A stretch of 64,000 bases of DNA from Clostridia bacterium. Its GTDB lineage: Bacteria; Bacillota_A; Clostridia; Christensenellales; Aristaeellaceae. The notes under the pieces are model-generated. The model did not search any database and was not told the origin of the DNA. It saw only the letters and a list, made by a program, of their open reading frames with translations. A program made the position numbers and the translations under genes. The stretch covers positions 26,196 to 90,195 of the forward strand of contig JAFWQM010000125.1 in assembly GCA_017509065.1 (NCBI GenBank), written 5' to 3'. Numbering within the stretch: position 1 is the stretch's first letter; each line of letters opens with the position of its first letter. Shown one piece after another: positions 43,340 to 51,317 of the stretch.

Positions 43340-45046
43340 ATGAACAGAAAATCTCTGACAGCCAAAACCATACAGTCAACGGTGCTTTTCTCCGTTGCGC
43401 TGGGGTTGGTCGCGCTCATCATCGGCTTGGGCTTCTACGGCTATACCCTCGTCCATCAGTACATCACACGGGCATATGAAACCGCGAAGCTGGCGTCTGT
43501 TTCCGCGCAGAAAGGCGCGGATTCCATCAGCCTCTCCAAAGAGATCATGGGCATCTACAGGGGGCTGACGGAAGAAGAGAGAAACCAGGTTGGCACGGAG
43601 GAATACCGTCAGCATTTTTCCGGCCTGGAGAGCGTGACGAAAAAGGGCGGAGCTTACGATGTGCTGGTGCACATGCTGCGCAATTTCGTGAACGAAGTGG
43701 ATTATGTGTATCTCGGCATGTATGACCGAGACACCCAGGCGCTGGTTTACATTGTAGATTCCGATCAAGATGATCCCCTGTTTCCCGGCGAATGGGAGAG
43801 CGTGACAAAGCATGGATTGGAAAAATTCCTGAACTGGAACGGCGAAGGCATGCTCTATGACATTGATAATGCCCCGAATTATGGCTGGCTGTGCACCGCT
43901 GGATATCCGATCCGGGACGAAGCGGGCGAAATCTGCGAATTTTTGCTGGTGGACGTATCTATCAACAGCGTCATTCGGAATATGCTGAAATACGCACTGC
44001 AGATCAGCTTCGGCCTGACGCTTGCCACCGCGCTGATCGCCTGGCTGGTATCAAGGCGCATGAAAAAAACGGTGGTACAGCCCATTCACGCCATCGCCAA
44101 CGCTGCCGTCACGTATGTTCAGGACAAGCGGAGCGGAAGCGCCTGCCAGGATCACTTTTCCACGCTGAACATTCATACCGGGGATGAACTGCAAAACCTT
44201 GGCCAAATCATGGCGGACATGGAACGGGACCTGACGGAACACGAGAATCAGCTCACCCGGATCACCGCGGAAAAAGAACGCATCGGAACGGAATTGGCCC
44301 TTGCCACACAAATTCAGGCCGCCATGCTGCCGCATATCTTTCCGCCTTTCCCGGACCGCACGGACTTTGATCTCTATGCCAGCATGGACCCCGCCAAGGA
44401 AGTGGGCGGCGATTTCTACGATTATTTCCTCATCGACGACGACCATCTGGGCCTGGTAATAGCGGACGTATCGGGCAAAGGCGTCCCGGCTGCATTGTTC
44501 ATGATGGCTTCAAAAATCATCCTGCAAAGCGTGGCTATGCTGGGCGGGTCGCCAGCGGAAATCCTGACCAAAACCAACGAGGCCATCTGCTCCAACAATG
44601 AAGCGCGGATGTTTGTGACGGTGTGGGTCGGCATCCTGGAACTGTCAACCGGCAGGCTCACCTGCGCCAACGCGGGCCATGAATACCCCGTCCTCAAGCG
44701 AAAGGACGGCTGCTTTGCGCTGTATAAGGACAAACACGGATTCGTCCTGGGTGGGTTGGAAGGGTTTACGTACAAGGAATATGAGATTCAGCTGGAGCCG
44801 GGAGACAAACTGTTTGTCTATACGGACGGCGTGCCGGAGGCGATCAACCCTGAACAAGAGATGTTCGGCACGGAGCGGATGCTTGCGGCGCTGAATGAAC
44901 GACCGGACGCCGCCCCGCAGGACTTGCTGAAAAACATGCGCCGGGCGGTGGATGCTTTCGTCCGCGGAGCCGAGCAATTCGACGACCTGACCATGCTGTG
45001 CCTGGAATATAAGGGAGTACAAGCAAAGGAAGGCGACGTGTCTTGA
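43340..45046 (+). CDS. SpoIIE/RsbU-type PP2C phosphatase with sensor and HAMP-like linker
   Basis: A 568-residue membrane phosphatase. N-terminal membrane segment (about 14-38), extracellular sensor (about 40-210), second membrane segment (about 215-236), HAMP-like linker and coiled coil, then a PP2C domain (about 330-560) with ALATQIQAAMLPHIFPPFP, MDPAKEVGGDFYDYF, VIADVSGKGVPAALFM, TVWVGILEL, ANAGHEYP and FDDLTMLCLEY. Such phosphatases dephosphorylate STAS anti-anti-sigma factors. No STAS gene is visible in the window; the RsbW-like domain at 39585-40667 may be the partner. RBS AAAGGAG, 12 bases before ATG. Confidence 0.93.
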   Translation: MNRKSLTAKTIQSTVLFSVALGLVALIIGLGFYGYTLVHQYITRAYETAKLASVSAQKGADSISLSKEIMGIYRGLTEEERNQVGTEEYRQHFSGLESVTKKGGAYDVLVHMLRNFVNEVDYVYLGMYDRDTQALVYIVDSDQDDPLFPGEWESVTKHGLEKFLNWNGEGMLYDIDNAPNYGWLCTAGYPIRDEAGEICEFLLVDVSINSVIRNMLKYALQISFGLTLATALIAWLVSRRMKKTVVQPIHAIANAAVTYVQDKRSGSACQDHFSTLNIHTGDELQNLGQIMADMERDLTEHENQLTRITAEKERIGTELALATQIQAAMLPHIFPPFPDRTDFDLYASMDPAKEVGGDFYDYFLIDDDHLGLVIADVSGKGVPAALFMMASKIILQSVAMLGGSPAEILTKTNEAICSNNEARMFVTVWVGILELSTGRLTCANAGHEYPVLKRKDGCFALYKDKHGFVLGGLEGFTYKEYEIQLEPGDKLFVYTDGVPEAINPEQEMFGTERMLAALNERPDAAPQDLLKNMRRAVDAFVRGAEQFDDLTMLCLEYKGVQAKEGDVS

Positions 45047-45154
45047 AGGAAATGACGCTGCCTGCAACGTTGAAAGTATCTCCCAGGTGACAGCCATCGC
45101 GGATGAAACAAGCATATGAACTGAACTTACACAGAAAAAAAAGGAGGTATACAC

Positions 45155-46027
45155 ATGATCCAAACAGCACATATCTTCATCAGTAAAGCTTTGATCCGCT
45201 GCGCGATGTGCGGCGTCTGCGCCGCATTGCTGCTGATTTTCGCTTGCGTGACCGGATTGGCGGAGGAGAAGGCTCGCTCCCAGGCGCTTATCGAGCGGCT
45301 GGTGATTTCCTGGGCAGCTTACGCGGAACGGGACGCGCAGGCAATGGAGGAGCTTGCAACAGCCGATCCCGCACTGGGGGAAAAATGGAACCGTATCCTG
45401 GATCTCTGGGAAGCGCCTGTTTCGGTGAACGAAGCACTCCCGGACAATCTGCCTATTGATGATACGCTCTGTCTGGTTGCGCTGGGCTTTCAGCTGAATC
45501 CGGACGGGACCATGCGGGACGAACTGATCGAACGGCTGAAGGTGCTGCTGGCGGCTTCGGAAAAGTACCCTCAGGCCCGCATCGTCTGTACAGGCGGGGG
45601 CACCGCGGCGAACAATCCCACCGCCACGGAGGCGGGGAAAATGGCGGAATGGCTCCAGGAAAACGGCGTTGATCCTTCCCGCATCCTGGTGGAGGATCAA
45701 TCTATCACCACAGCGCAGAACGCCATCTTCACCTTTGATTTGCTGGAAGAGCACTGGCCTCAGGTGACTCAGGTCGCGATCATTTCCAGCGATTATCATA
45801 TCGCTACCGGCACGCTGCTCTTTGGCGCGGAGGCCATTCTCCGGGACAGCCCGGTCACAGTCGTCAGCAACGCCGCCTGGCACGCTCCCAGCGGTACGCT
45901 GTCCGCCATGTTCCAGGCCGGCGCGCTGATCGAGCTGTCCGGCGATGTGGAAACGGCGTTTGAAATCTATTATGAGACCTATGATATTCACGAGCTCCCG
46001 CCGCTGCACGGGGATGAAAAGGAGTGA
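45155..46027 (+). CDS. YdcF/SanA-family (DUF218) exported protein
   Basis: A 290-residue protein: membrane segment/signal (about 13-37), a linker, and a DUF218 domain (about 103-260) with CLVALGFQLNPDGTMRDELIERL, VCTGGGTAANNPTATEAGKMAEWL, VEDQSITTAQNAIFTFDLLE, and ISSDYHIATGTLLF. The family includes YdcF and the envelope-linked SanA/ElyC; biochemical role uncertain. RBS AAGGAGG 8 bases upstream. It ends 4 bases before the next gene, so the two form an operon. Confidence 0.85.
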   Translation: MIQTAHIFISKALIRCAMCGVCAALLLIFACVTGLAEEKARSQALIERLVISWAAYAERDAQAMEELATADPALGEKWNRILDLWEAPVSVNEALPDNLPIDDTLCLVALGFQLNPDGTMRDELIERLKVLLAASEKYPQARIVCTGGGTAANNPTATEAGKMAEWLQENGVDPSRILVEDQSITTAQNAIFTFDLLEEHWPQVTQVAIISSDYHIATGTLLFGAEAILRDSPVTVVSNAAWHAPSGTLSAMFQAGALIELSGDVETAFEIYYETYDIHELPPLHGDEKE

Positions 46028-46031
46028 GCGT

Positions 46032-47534
46032 ATGATTCCCATTGAACCGAGCATTCTCAGAACAGATATGATCCGCTGCGCCCTGTGTCAGAACGCGCCC
46101 TGCGACGCGGTTTGCGAAAAACTGAAACCCGCCGGTTTGCTGCGCAGCGTGTGGTTTCAGAACGAGCAATGTGCCGCCCAGAGGCTGCCGGATGTGAATC
46201 CTTGCATCACCTGCCCTGCGCCCTGCGAACGGGCCTGCGTCCGGGCGGGAGAGGTGCCCATCCGGGATGTGATTAACCGCCTGTATTACCAGGTGAAGCC
46301 GGAATGCGAAACGCCGATTCCAGAAAATGAAGAAAGGCTCAAATGCGACCTGTGCGGCATCCCGATGGAAAATCCCTTCCTGCTTTCCTCCTCCGTGATC
46401 GCCAGCACCTACGATATGTGCGCCCGCGCCTTTGAAGCGGGCTGGGCGGGGGCGTGCTTCAAGACCATCTGCACCCTGGACATCCACGAAGCCTCGCCCC
46501 GGTTTTCCGCCATTTCAGGCAGTGACGGCAGCATCATCGGCTTCAAGAACATTGAACAGCTATCCGACCACAGCGCGGCGGAAAACATGGAAACTTTCCG
46601 CAAACTGAAAGCCAACTATCCCACCAAATTCATCCTGGCCTCCATTATGGGCCAAAACGAAGCGGAGTGGGGCGAGCTGGCAAAACTGTGCGAGGAAAAC
46701 GGTGCGGACGCTATCGAACTCAATTTCTCCTGCCCCAACATGGCGGAAGGGGGCCTTGGCAGCGACATCGGCCAGGTGCCTGAATTGGTGGAGCGCTTCA
46801 CCCGCGCGGCGAAGCAAGCCTGCCATATCCCCGTGCTGGCGAAGCTGACCCCCAACGTGGCGAATATGTCCCCGGCGGCGGAAGCGGCTAAGCGAGGCGG
46901 CGCGGACGGCCTCGCCGCCATCAACACCATCAAATCTATCGTGGGCGTGAACCCGCACACCTATGTTTCAGCCCCCGCCGTGCGCGGCCAGAGCGCCGTG
47001 GGCGGGTACAGCGGCAACGCGGTCAAGCCCATTGCCCTGCATTTCATCGCGGAGCTGGCCCAGAACCCGCATTTGAAGGGAATGCACCTCTCCGCCATGG
47101 GCGGCGTGGAAACCTGGATGGATGCCCTGGAATTCATCCTGCTGGGCGGCGGTTCCATTCAGGTGACGACCGCCGTGATGCAGTACGGTTACCGGATCAT
47201 CGACGATCTGAAAGCGGGCCTGAACCTGTATCTGGCTGAAAAGGGTTTTTCCAGCGTGAAAGAGGCCATGGGCCTGGGTCTGGATAGCCTGAGCGGTACC
47301 ACCGACGTGCTGGAGCGGGATACCGTGGTTTTCCCGCATTTCATCCGGGAACGCTGCATTGGCTGCGGGCGCTGTGAAATCTCCTGCGCGGATGGCGGGC
47401 ATCAGGCGATCAAGCTGGATGAAAAACGCCGTCCGGTGTTAAACGGCAAAAATTGCGTGGGCTGCCACCTGTGCATCCTTGTCTGTCCTCAGCGGGCAAT
47501 CAAGCCGGGAGCAAAACGGATCACGCGGAAGTAA
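46032..47534 (+). CDS. Dihydropyrimidine dehydrogenase-like protein (PreA type with extra N-terminal Fe-S domain)
   Basis: A 500-residue protein. The N-terminal 90 residues are a cysteine-rich domain (RCALCQNAPCDAVCEK; CITCPAPCERACVR) like the first Fe-S domain of dihydropyrimidine dehydrogenase. Residues about 100-430 form an FMN-binding dihydroorotate dehydrogenase barrel (NPFLLSSSVIAS, ELNFSCPNM, GGADGLAAINTI, SAMGGVETW). The C-terminus has two 4Fe-4S motifs (CIGCGRCEISC; CVGCHLCILVC). The FAD/NAD(P) half (PreT) is missing here. It reduces uracil or thymine, or a related substrate. Start 46032 with AAGGAG. Confidence 0.88.
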   Translation: MIPIEPSILRTDMIRCALCQNAPCDAVCEKLKPAGLLRSVWFQNEQCAAQRLPDVNPCITCPAPCERACVRAGEVPIRDVINRLYYQVKPECETPIPENEERLKCDLCGIPMENPFLLSSSVIASTYDMCARAFEAGWAGACFKTICTLDIHEASPRFSAISGSDGSIIGFKNIEQLSDHSAAENMETFRKLKANYPTKFILASIMGQNEAEWGELAKLCEENGADAIELNFSCPNMAEGGLGSDIGQVPELVERFTRAAKQACHIPVLAKLTPNVANMSPAAEAAKRGGADGLAAINTIKSIVGVNPHTYVSAPAVRGQSAVGGYSGNAVKPIALHFIAELAQNPHLKGMHLSAMGGVETWMDALEFILLGGGSIQVTTAVMQYGYRIIDDLKAGLNLYLAEKGFSSVKEAMGLGLDSLSGTTDVLERDTVVFPHFIRERCIGCGRCEISCADGGHQAIKLDEKRRPVLNGKNCVGCHLCILVCPQRAIKPGAKRITRK

Positions 47535-47640
47535 ACGAGAAAAACAACGTAACGCACGAAAGATATGATTGCCTTTTCATGCATTGGATAGACAAATGAT
47601 ACCATAGTACCGGAAACGCTGATCACATCTCCCCTCTTCA

Positions 47641-47673
47641 CCTGCCATTTAGCGATGAAATGGCAGGTTTTTT
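47641..47673 (+). terminator. Intrinsic terminator of the cargo operon
   Basis: CCTGCCATTT (47641-47650) pairs perfectly with AAATGGCAGG (47658-47667), then TTTTTT. Bases 47535-47828 otherwise show no gene. Confidence 0.92.
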
Positions 47674-47828
47674 CTGCCTTATTACGAATTAGAGCAAAGC
47701 CGAACGGCCTGAATCAAGCCGCTGTTGGCATTACATTTATAGAATCCGTAAAGGAAAGCAGATAAAAAAGTATATAAACGCTTTCTTCGCAAACAATAGA
47801 ATCAAATCTATCGTGAGAAGGTGAATGT

Positions 47829-48014
47829 ATGGTGATTGCGGAAGTAAAAAACGAAATAGCGACCGTTCGGATTCGTGATGAATTATATAGAAAAGAAACG
47901 CGGCAGGCCATGGCGGAAGTCAGCCGGATCGTATCTGAGGCTTATCAGCGCCGCATTTTCGCTGAGGTTCCTGTATTATCTGAAAATGCTTCCATTCACT
48001 GGGTAAATCATTGA
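47829..48014 (+). CDS. Small 61-residue protein next to the recombinase; candidate directionality factor
   Basis: ATG with GAAGGTG 5 bases upstream. The 61 residues are mostly helical (about 14-45: RIRDELYRKETRQAMAEVSR and on). No family recognised. The gene ends inside the -35 of the recombinase promoter and lies 47 bp before the recombinase. Recombination directionality factors of serine integrases are often small proteins encoded beside the integrase (for example SprB of SPbeta), so this is the best candidate here. Inference from size and place only. Confidence 0.55.
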   Translation: MVIAEVKNEIATVRIRDELYRKETRQAMAEVSRIVSEAYQRRIFAEVPVLSENASIHWVNH

Positions 48015-48039
48015 CAATATTGAGGATATTTCTTATGAT
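48011..48039 (+). promoter_or_regulatory. Near-consensus sigma-A promoter of the recombinase
   Basis: TTGACA (48011-48016), exactly 17 bases, TATGAT (48034-48039), 22 bases before the recombinase ATG. This is a vegetative-type promoter; no sigma-E or sigma-G pattern is seen there. Confidence 0.82.
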
Positions 48040-48061
48040 ATAGCCGGAAAGGAGGTTCTGC

Positions 48062-49621
48062 ATGGAGCAATATGCGAAGTATCTTCGCAAATCGCGCTTC
48101 GACCGTGACTATACGGAACTGAGTGTGGAGGAAACACTGAAGCGTCACGAAGCCATCCTGGACAGGCTGGCGAAGGAAAGAGGATACCATATTGCGAAAA
48201 CCTATCACGAAGTCGTTTCCGGCGAATCCATCGCAGCCCGGCCTATGGTACAGCAACTGCTGGCTGAGGTGAACGCGGGTCTGTACACAGGCGTTCTGGT
48301 GGTGGATCTGGAGCGTCTCGCGCGCGGCAACAGCGCCGATCAGGCGTATATCAGCCAGGTATTTCAATTTTCGGAAACAAAGATCATCACACCCGCCAAG
48401 GTGTACGACCCGAGCAACGAATTCGACGAGGAGTATTTTGAGTTCGGCCTGTTCATGAGCAGGCGCGAATACAAAACCATCAACCGCCGCCTGATACGCG
48501 GCCGGGAAAGCAGCGCATCCGAAGGAAAATACCTGGGCAGTATCGCGCCATACGGATACCGGCGCGTGAAGCTGAAAAATGAAAAAGGCTACACCCTGGA
48601 GCCTGACCCGGAGGAAGGACCGGTCGTGCAGAAAATCTTCGATCTGTTTCTTCAACAGGAAGGCACCAAAAAAATCGCCAATATCCTGAACGATGCTTCG
48701 ATTCCCACGCGTCACGGCGATCTGTGGACCTACGCCACCATTTCCAATATCCTCACCAATCCGGTCTACATTGGAAAGATCAAGCGCGGGTATTGCAGGC
48801 AGCTGAAAAGCGTGGAGAACGGCCAGGTGGTCAAGCGGGTGAAGCACCTGAAAAACATGGCGGAATATACGGTGTTTGAGGGACTCCACCCGGCGCTGAT
48901 TGACGAAGAAACCTACGAACGCGCCCAGGAAATCCGATTTGGAAAACAGCCTGCTGTCCGGGTGAAAGACAACCACGAACTGCAAAACGCTTTCGCAGGA
49001 CTCATATACTGTGCCTGCTGCGGCAAGCGGGTAGCGCGCACGACGATGGCGGCGTCACAAAAAGGCCGCGTCAGAATACGATGCGTAAACATGCGCGTCT
49101 GCCATAATGCCTCGGCGGATTATGCCCTTGTGGAAAAGGTGATCATCGAAGCGCTCCGGCAATGGCTGGACGGCTACCGGGTGAAAATCGAAACCGCAGG
49201 CTTTGCCGAAGATATTGCAAACGGAAAGGCGCAGATAGAAAAGCTGGACCAGGAGATAAAAAGAATACAATCACAATTGGACAACGCCTGTGATCTGGTG
49301 GAACAGGGACTGTACACGCTGGATTTCTTTAAAGCCCGGCGGGAAAAGCTGAACGAAGCGCTTTCCGAAACGGAAAGCAAAAAAGAGGCCATCAGAAGAA
49401 GCATTGCCCAGCTTGAACAGAACAACGCTTCCCAGTCCGCCCTGATTCCCAATACGGAAGCGCTGCTGGAAAGCTACGGAGAGATGACGGCGGCGGAACG
49501 GAATAAACTGCTGAAAGTCATCCTGCGCAGGATCGAGTATCAGAAAGGCCCGGATGGGAAAATCGTCATCGACTTGTTTCCCCAGCTTCCCCGGTTTGAG
49601 CAGCAGACTCAAGCCATATAG
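48062..49621 (+). CDS. Large serine recombinase (SpoIVCA-like) of the spoIVB element
   Basis: A 519-residue site-specific recombinase. The catalytic domain (1-145) has YLRKSR with nucleophile Ser11 and DLERLARG. The recombinase domain (about 155-260) has GSIAPYGYRRV and ILTNPVYIGKIKRG. A zinc ribbon follows (Cys317, Cys320, Cys341, Cys347) and a long coiled coil (about 375-460), the parts that sense attachment-site pairing in serine integrases. Size is close to SpoIVCA, which excises the Bacillus skin element. RBS GGAGG 6 bases upstream. The gene points at, and ends 131 bp from, the right attachment core. Confidence 0.95.
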   Translation: MEQYAKYLRKSRFDRDYTELSVEETLKRHEAILDRLAKERGYHIAKTYHEVVSGESIAARPMVQQLLAEVNAGLYTGVLVVDLERLARGNSADQAYISQVFQFSETKIITPAKVYDPSNEFDEEYFEFGLFMSRREYKTINRRLIRGRESSASEGKYLGSIAPYGYRRVKLKNEKGYTLEPDPEEGPVVQKIFDLFLQQEGTKKIANILNDASIPTRHGDLWTYATISNILTNPVYIGKIKRGYCRQLKSVENGQVVKRVKHLKNMAEYTVFEGLHPALIDEETYERAQEIRFGKQPAVRVKDNHELQNAFAGLIYCACCGKRVARTTMAASQKGRVRIRCVNMRVCHNASADYALVEKVIIEALRQWLDGYRVKIETAGFAEDIANGKAQIEKLDQEIKRIQSQLDNACDLVEQGLYTLDFFKARREKLNEALSETESKKEAIRRSIAQLEQNNASQSALIPNTEALLESYGEMTAAERNKLLKVILRRIEYQKGPDGKIVIDLFPQLPRFEQQTQAI

Positions 49622-49654
49622 CTTAGTTAGAACGAGTAATGCACAAAAGCCATT

Positions 49655-49720
49655 TACAGTTTTCTCGGAAGGGGGCCTGGGGGAAACTGCTCTTTGGCTC
49701 CAAAGAGCAGTTTCCCCCAG
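49655..49720. repeat. Dispersed hairpin repeat, copy 3 (inside the element)
   Basis: Perfect 21-bp stem (49677-49697 with 49700-49720; arm CTGGGGGAAACTGCTCTTTG) with flank TTTCTCGGAAGGGGG. It is inside the element, 33 bp from the right core, so a host-type repeat family is present on the element. Confidence 0.85.
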
Positions 49721-49752
49721 AATTTCTCGTCCTTCCGTGTTGGTATCATCAG

Positions 49753-49765
49753 AGTGACCCACGTG
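49753..49765 (+). other. Right attachment site core (attR)
   Basis: Second copy of AGTGACCCACGTG. Left of it is element sequence; right of it the spoIVB reading frame resumes with TTTGTAGACGACCCC. The dyad arm GGTATCATCAGAGTGACC ends inside it. Confidence 0.92.
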
Positions 49766-49849
49766 TTTGTAGACGACCCCACGCACGGATACGGGCTGTA
49801 CATCGAATGGATGCTGGACGCCGCGGAAGCGCTGGATGAAGCCGCGTGA
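49754..49849 (+). pseudogene. spoIVB: Detached 3' end of spoIVB
   Basis: From GTG at 49754 the frame reads VTHVFVDDPTHGYGLYIEWM and ends LDAAEALDEAA before TGA at 49847-49849. This is the conserved C-terminus of SpoIVB (GAVTHVF...DPT.GYG..IEWML in Bacillus). It has no start of its own and no ribosome binding site, so it is silent unless the element leaves. The 12 bases before the split are shared by both halves, so the joined frame is exact. Confidence 0.93.
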
Positions 49850-49981
49850 GCGGAGCGCATCTTTCAGGCTCAGATTTCAAAAGTTTCCAGTAATAAAGCA
49901 GCTTGCGGTTCTCTGCACTTGGCGGCAGCCGCCCGCGACAGAGCTTTCATCTGCAAGCATTGTGTTATATCGGCTCACTAA

Positions 49982-50012
49982 CACAGCGCCGCCCGCGGGC
50001 AGCGCTGTTTGC
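49982..50012 (+). terminator. Hairpin terminator after spoIVB
   Basis: ACAGCGC (49983-49989) pairs with GCGCTGT (50002-50008) around a second palindrome (GCCCGCGGGC), then TTTGCTAT. It is the natural terminator of the intact spoIVB. Bases 49850-49981 show nothing else. Confidence 0.6.
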
Positions 50013-50095
50013 TATATATGATTCGTTAATTCACGGTCAGGGTACTTCAATTAGTGCCTTTTTTCAAATAATACCATCTTCCTCCGAAAATAGCA

Positions 50096-50128
50096 AGCAA
50101 AAAGACTGCCTCGCGCGGAGACAGTCTT
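50096..50128 (-). terminator. Intrinsic terminator of rplJL
   Basis: Minus strand AAGACTGTC (50128-50120) pairs with GGCAGTCTT (50110-50102, one G-U pair), followed by TTT. It lies 16 bases past the rplL stop. Confidence 0.8.
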
Positions 50129-50143
50129 GATTGTATGAAGCAA

Positions 50144-50518
50144 TTACTTGACTTCGACCTTGGCGCCGACTTCGGCGAACATGGCCTTGACCTTTTCGGC
50201 TTCTTCCTTCGGAACGCCTTCCTTGATGGTCTTGGGCAGGTTCTCGACGAATTCCTTGGCTTCCTTCAGGCCCAGGCCGCTGACGATTTCGCGGACAGCC
50301 TTGATGACCTTGATCTTTTCGGAGCCGGCATCCACCAGCACGGCGTCGAATTCGGTCTGCTGAGCGGCAGCGGCGGCAGCGGCATCACCAGCGGGAGCAC
50401 CGCCGGCCACGGCGATAGCGCCGGTCACGCCGAATTTTTCTTTCAGAGCTTCAACCAGTTCGTTGACTTCCATGAGAGACATTTTCTCAATGGCTTCGAT
50501 GATTTCCTGAGCGGACAT
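50144..50518 (-). CDS. rplL: Ribosomal protein L7/L12
   Basis: A 124-residue stalk protein that recruits translation GTPases. N-terminal dimer domain ([26 protein letters not shown]), alanine-rich hinge ([11 protein letters not shown]), and the C-terminal domain with [25 protein letters not shown] and [17 protein letters not shown]. Start at 50518 with GGAGG; the longer in-frame start includes the ribosome binding site and is rejected. It follows rplJ, as usual. Confidence 0.97.
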   Translation of the reverse strand: MSAQEIIEAIEKMSLMEVNELVEALKEKFGVTGAIAVAGGAPAGDAAAAAAAQQTEFDAVLVDAGSEKIKVIKAVREIVSGLGLKEAKEFVENLPKTIKEGVPKEEAEKVKAMFAEVGAKVEVK

Positions 50519-50593
50519 TTTTTCTTCCTCCATTTATTTTGCGGTCGATTGGTATTGTTGATTTTTTACGCGGCGCTCAGGCCGCTTTGCCTG

Positions 50594-51094
50594 TTAGGCG
50601 GCTTCCTTCTTTTCGGCGATTTCGCTGAGGACGGCCACCAGGGAAGACATGGGGCTCATCAGGCAGCCAACCAGGGTCGCCATGAGCTCGTCCCTGCCGG
50701 GCATCTTGGACAGCTTGGTCATCGTCGCTTCGTCGGCAGCCTTGTTCTCGAAGATACCGCCGGTGATCTTGAGGGATTCCAGCTTGTTCTTCTCGATGAA
50801 CTGCGCCACGGCCTTGGGGCCGGACACGGGATCCTTCTTGCTGAATACGAAGGCGTTGGGCCCGTTCAGCAGGTCGTCCAGACCTTCGATGCCCAGCTGC
50901 TGCACCGCCAGCTTGAACAGACGGTTCTTCAGCACGCAGTAGTCCACGTCGTTTTCACGGCAGCTGCGGCGCAGGTTGGTGTCCTGTTCCACGGTCAGGC
51001 CGGTGTAGCTCACCAGGGTCACGGATTCGGCGTTCTTGAGCCGCTCCACGATCTCGGCTACTTTCTCGACTTTCATATCACGATTCTTGCTCAC
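50594..51094 (-). CDS. rplJ: Ribosomal protein L10
   Basis: A 166-residue base of the ribosomal stalk. NAESVTLVSYTGLTVEQDTNLR and the later CVLKNRLFKLAVQQ match the family, and the C-terminal helix ends AVLSEIAEKKEAA, the L12-binding part. The start is GTG at 51094 (VSKNRDMKVEK), 12 bases after GAGGAGG; the frame to 51217 would run through the leader RNA. rplK and rplA are not upstream; L10 leader control and a private promoter are visible instead. Confidence 0.95.
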   Translation of the reverse strand: MSKNRDMKVEKVAEIVERLKNAESVTLVSYTGLTVEQDTNLRRSCRENDVDYCVLKNRLFKLAVQQLGIEGLDDLLNGPNAFVFSKKDPVSGPKAVAQFIEKNKLESLKITGGIFENKAADEATMTKLSKMPGRDELMATLVGCLMSPMSSLVAVLSEIAEKKEAA

Positions 51095-51099
51095 TTTTC

Positions 51100-51256
51100 T
51101 GTTACACCTCCTCAATGGCTCAGAGTAAAAGAAAACCCTTGCGCCAGAACGCAAGGGAGAGCAAAACAAAATCACTTTCCTTTGCGCCTCGGCCGGCGGG
51201 ACGAACCCTTTACGCACTTTCGCGCACCTGCTGTCTTTGGCACAGGCTCTTTGATA
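51100..51256 (-). promoter_or_regulatory. L10 leader with attenuator upstream of rplJ
   Basis: The transcript contains CCAAAGACAGCAGGTGCGCG (51235 to 51216), the hallmark of Bacillota L10 leaders, where L10-L12 binds. A terminator hairpin follows: CCCTTGCG (51157-51150) with CGCAAGGG (51143-51136), then TTTTCTTTT. Binding of excess L10 complex would favour termination. Confidence 0.8.
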
Positions 51257-51267
51257 AGCCGTGAATT

Positions 51268-51296
51268 ATGATATCACAATAGTATCACTGTGTCAA
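51268..51296 (-). promoter_or_regulatory. Sigma-A promoter of rplJL
   Basis: Minus strand TTGACA (51296-51291), 17-base spacer, TATCAT (51273-51268), upstream of the L10 leader. Confidence 0.8.
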
Positions 51297-51317
51297 CACC
51301 TATTTTTTCTTTTTATT

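Larger units (their letters stand above)
36291..49765 (+). mobile_element. Skin-like 13.46-kb intervening element in spoIVB
   Basis: The element lies between two copies of AGTGACCCACGTG that split spoIVB codons cleanly. Joining across one copy restores an in-frame 413-codon gene. It carries a large serine recombinase next to the right end, its own promoters and terminators, and eight larger cargo genes. It has no phage structural, replication or conjugation genes. Ends of the excised circle form an imperfect dyad (GGTATCATCAGAGTGACC and GGCATCATGAGGATGACC, 14 of 18 identical) around CACGTGCA, as expected of a serine-integrase attP. This matches the layout of sigK skin elements; whether excision is developmental, or the insertion is a fixed knockout, is not shown. 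Confidence 0.92.

Noticed and set aside
44645..46054. Minus-strand ORF of 469 codons opposite the PP2C and YdcF genes
   Set aside because: No ribosome binding site or recognisable domain; the plus strand carries two well-supported genes.
36291..49765. Prophage or integrative conjugative element
   Set aside because: No capsid, tail, replication, relaxase or secretion genes are present in the 13.46 kb; only a recombinase and metabolic or signalling cargo.
49639..49839. Plus-strand ORF of 66 codons across the right attachment site
   Set aside because: It is in another frame than the conserved spoIVB end and runs through a hairpin repeat.
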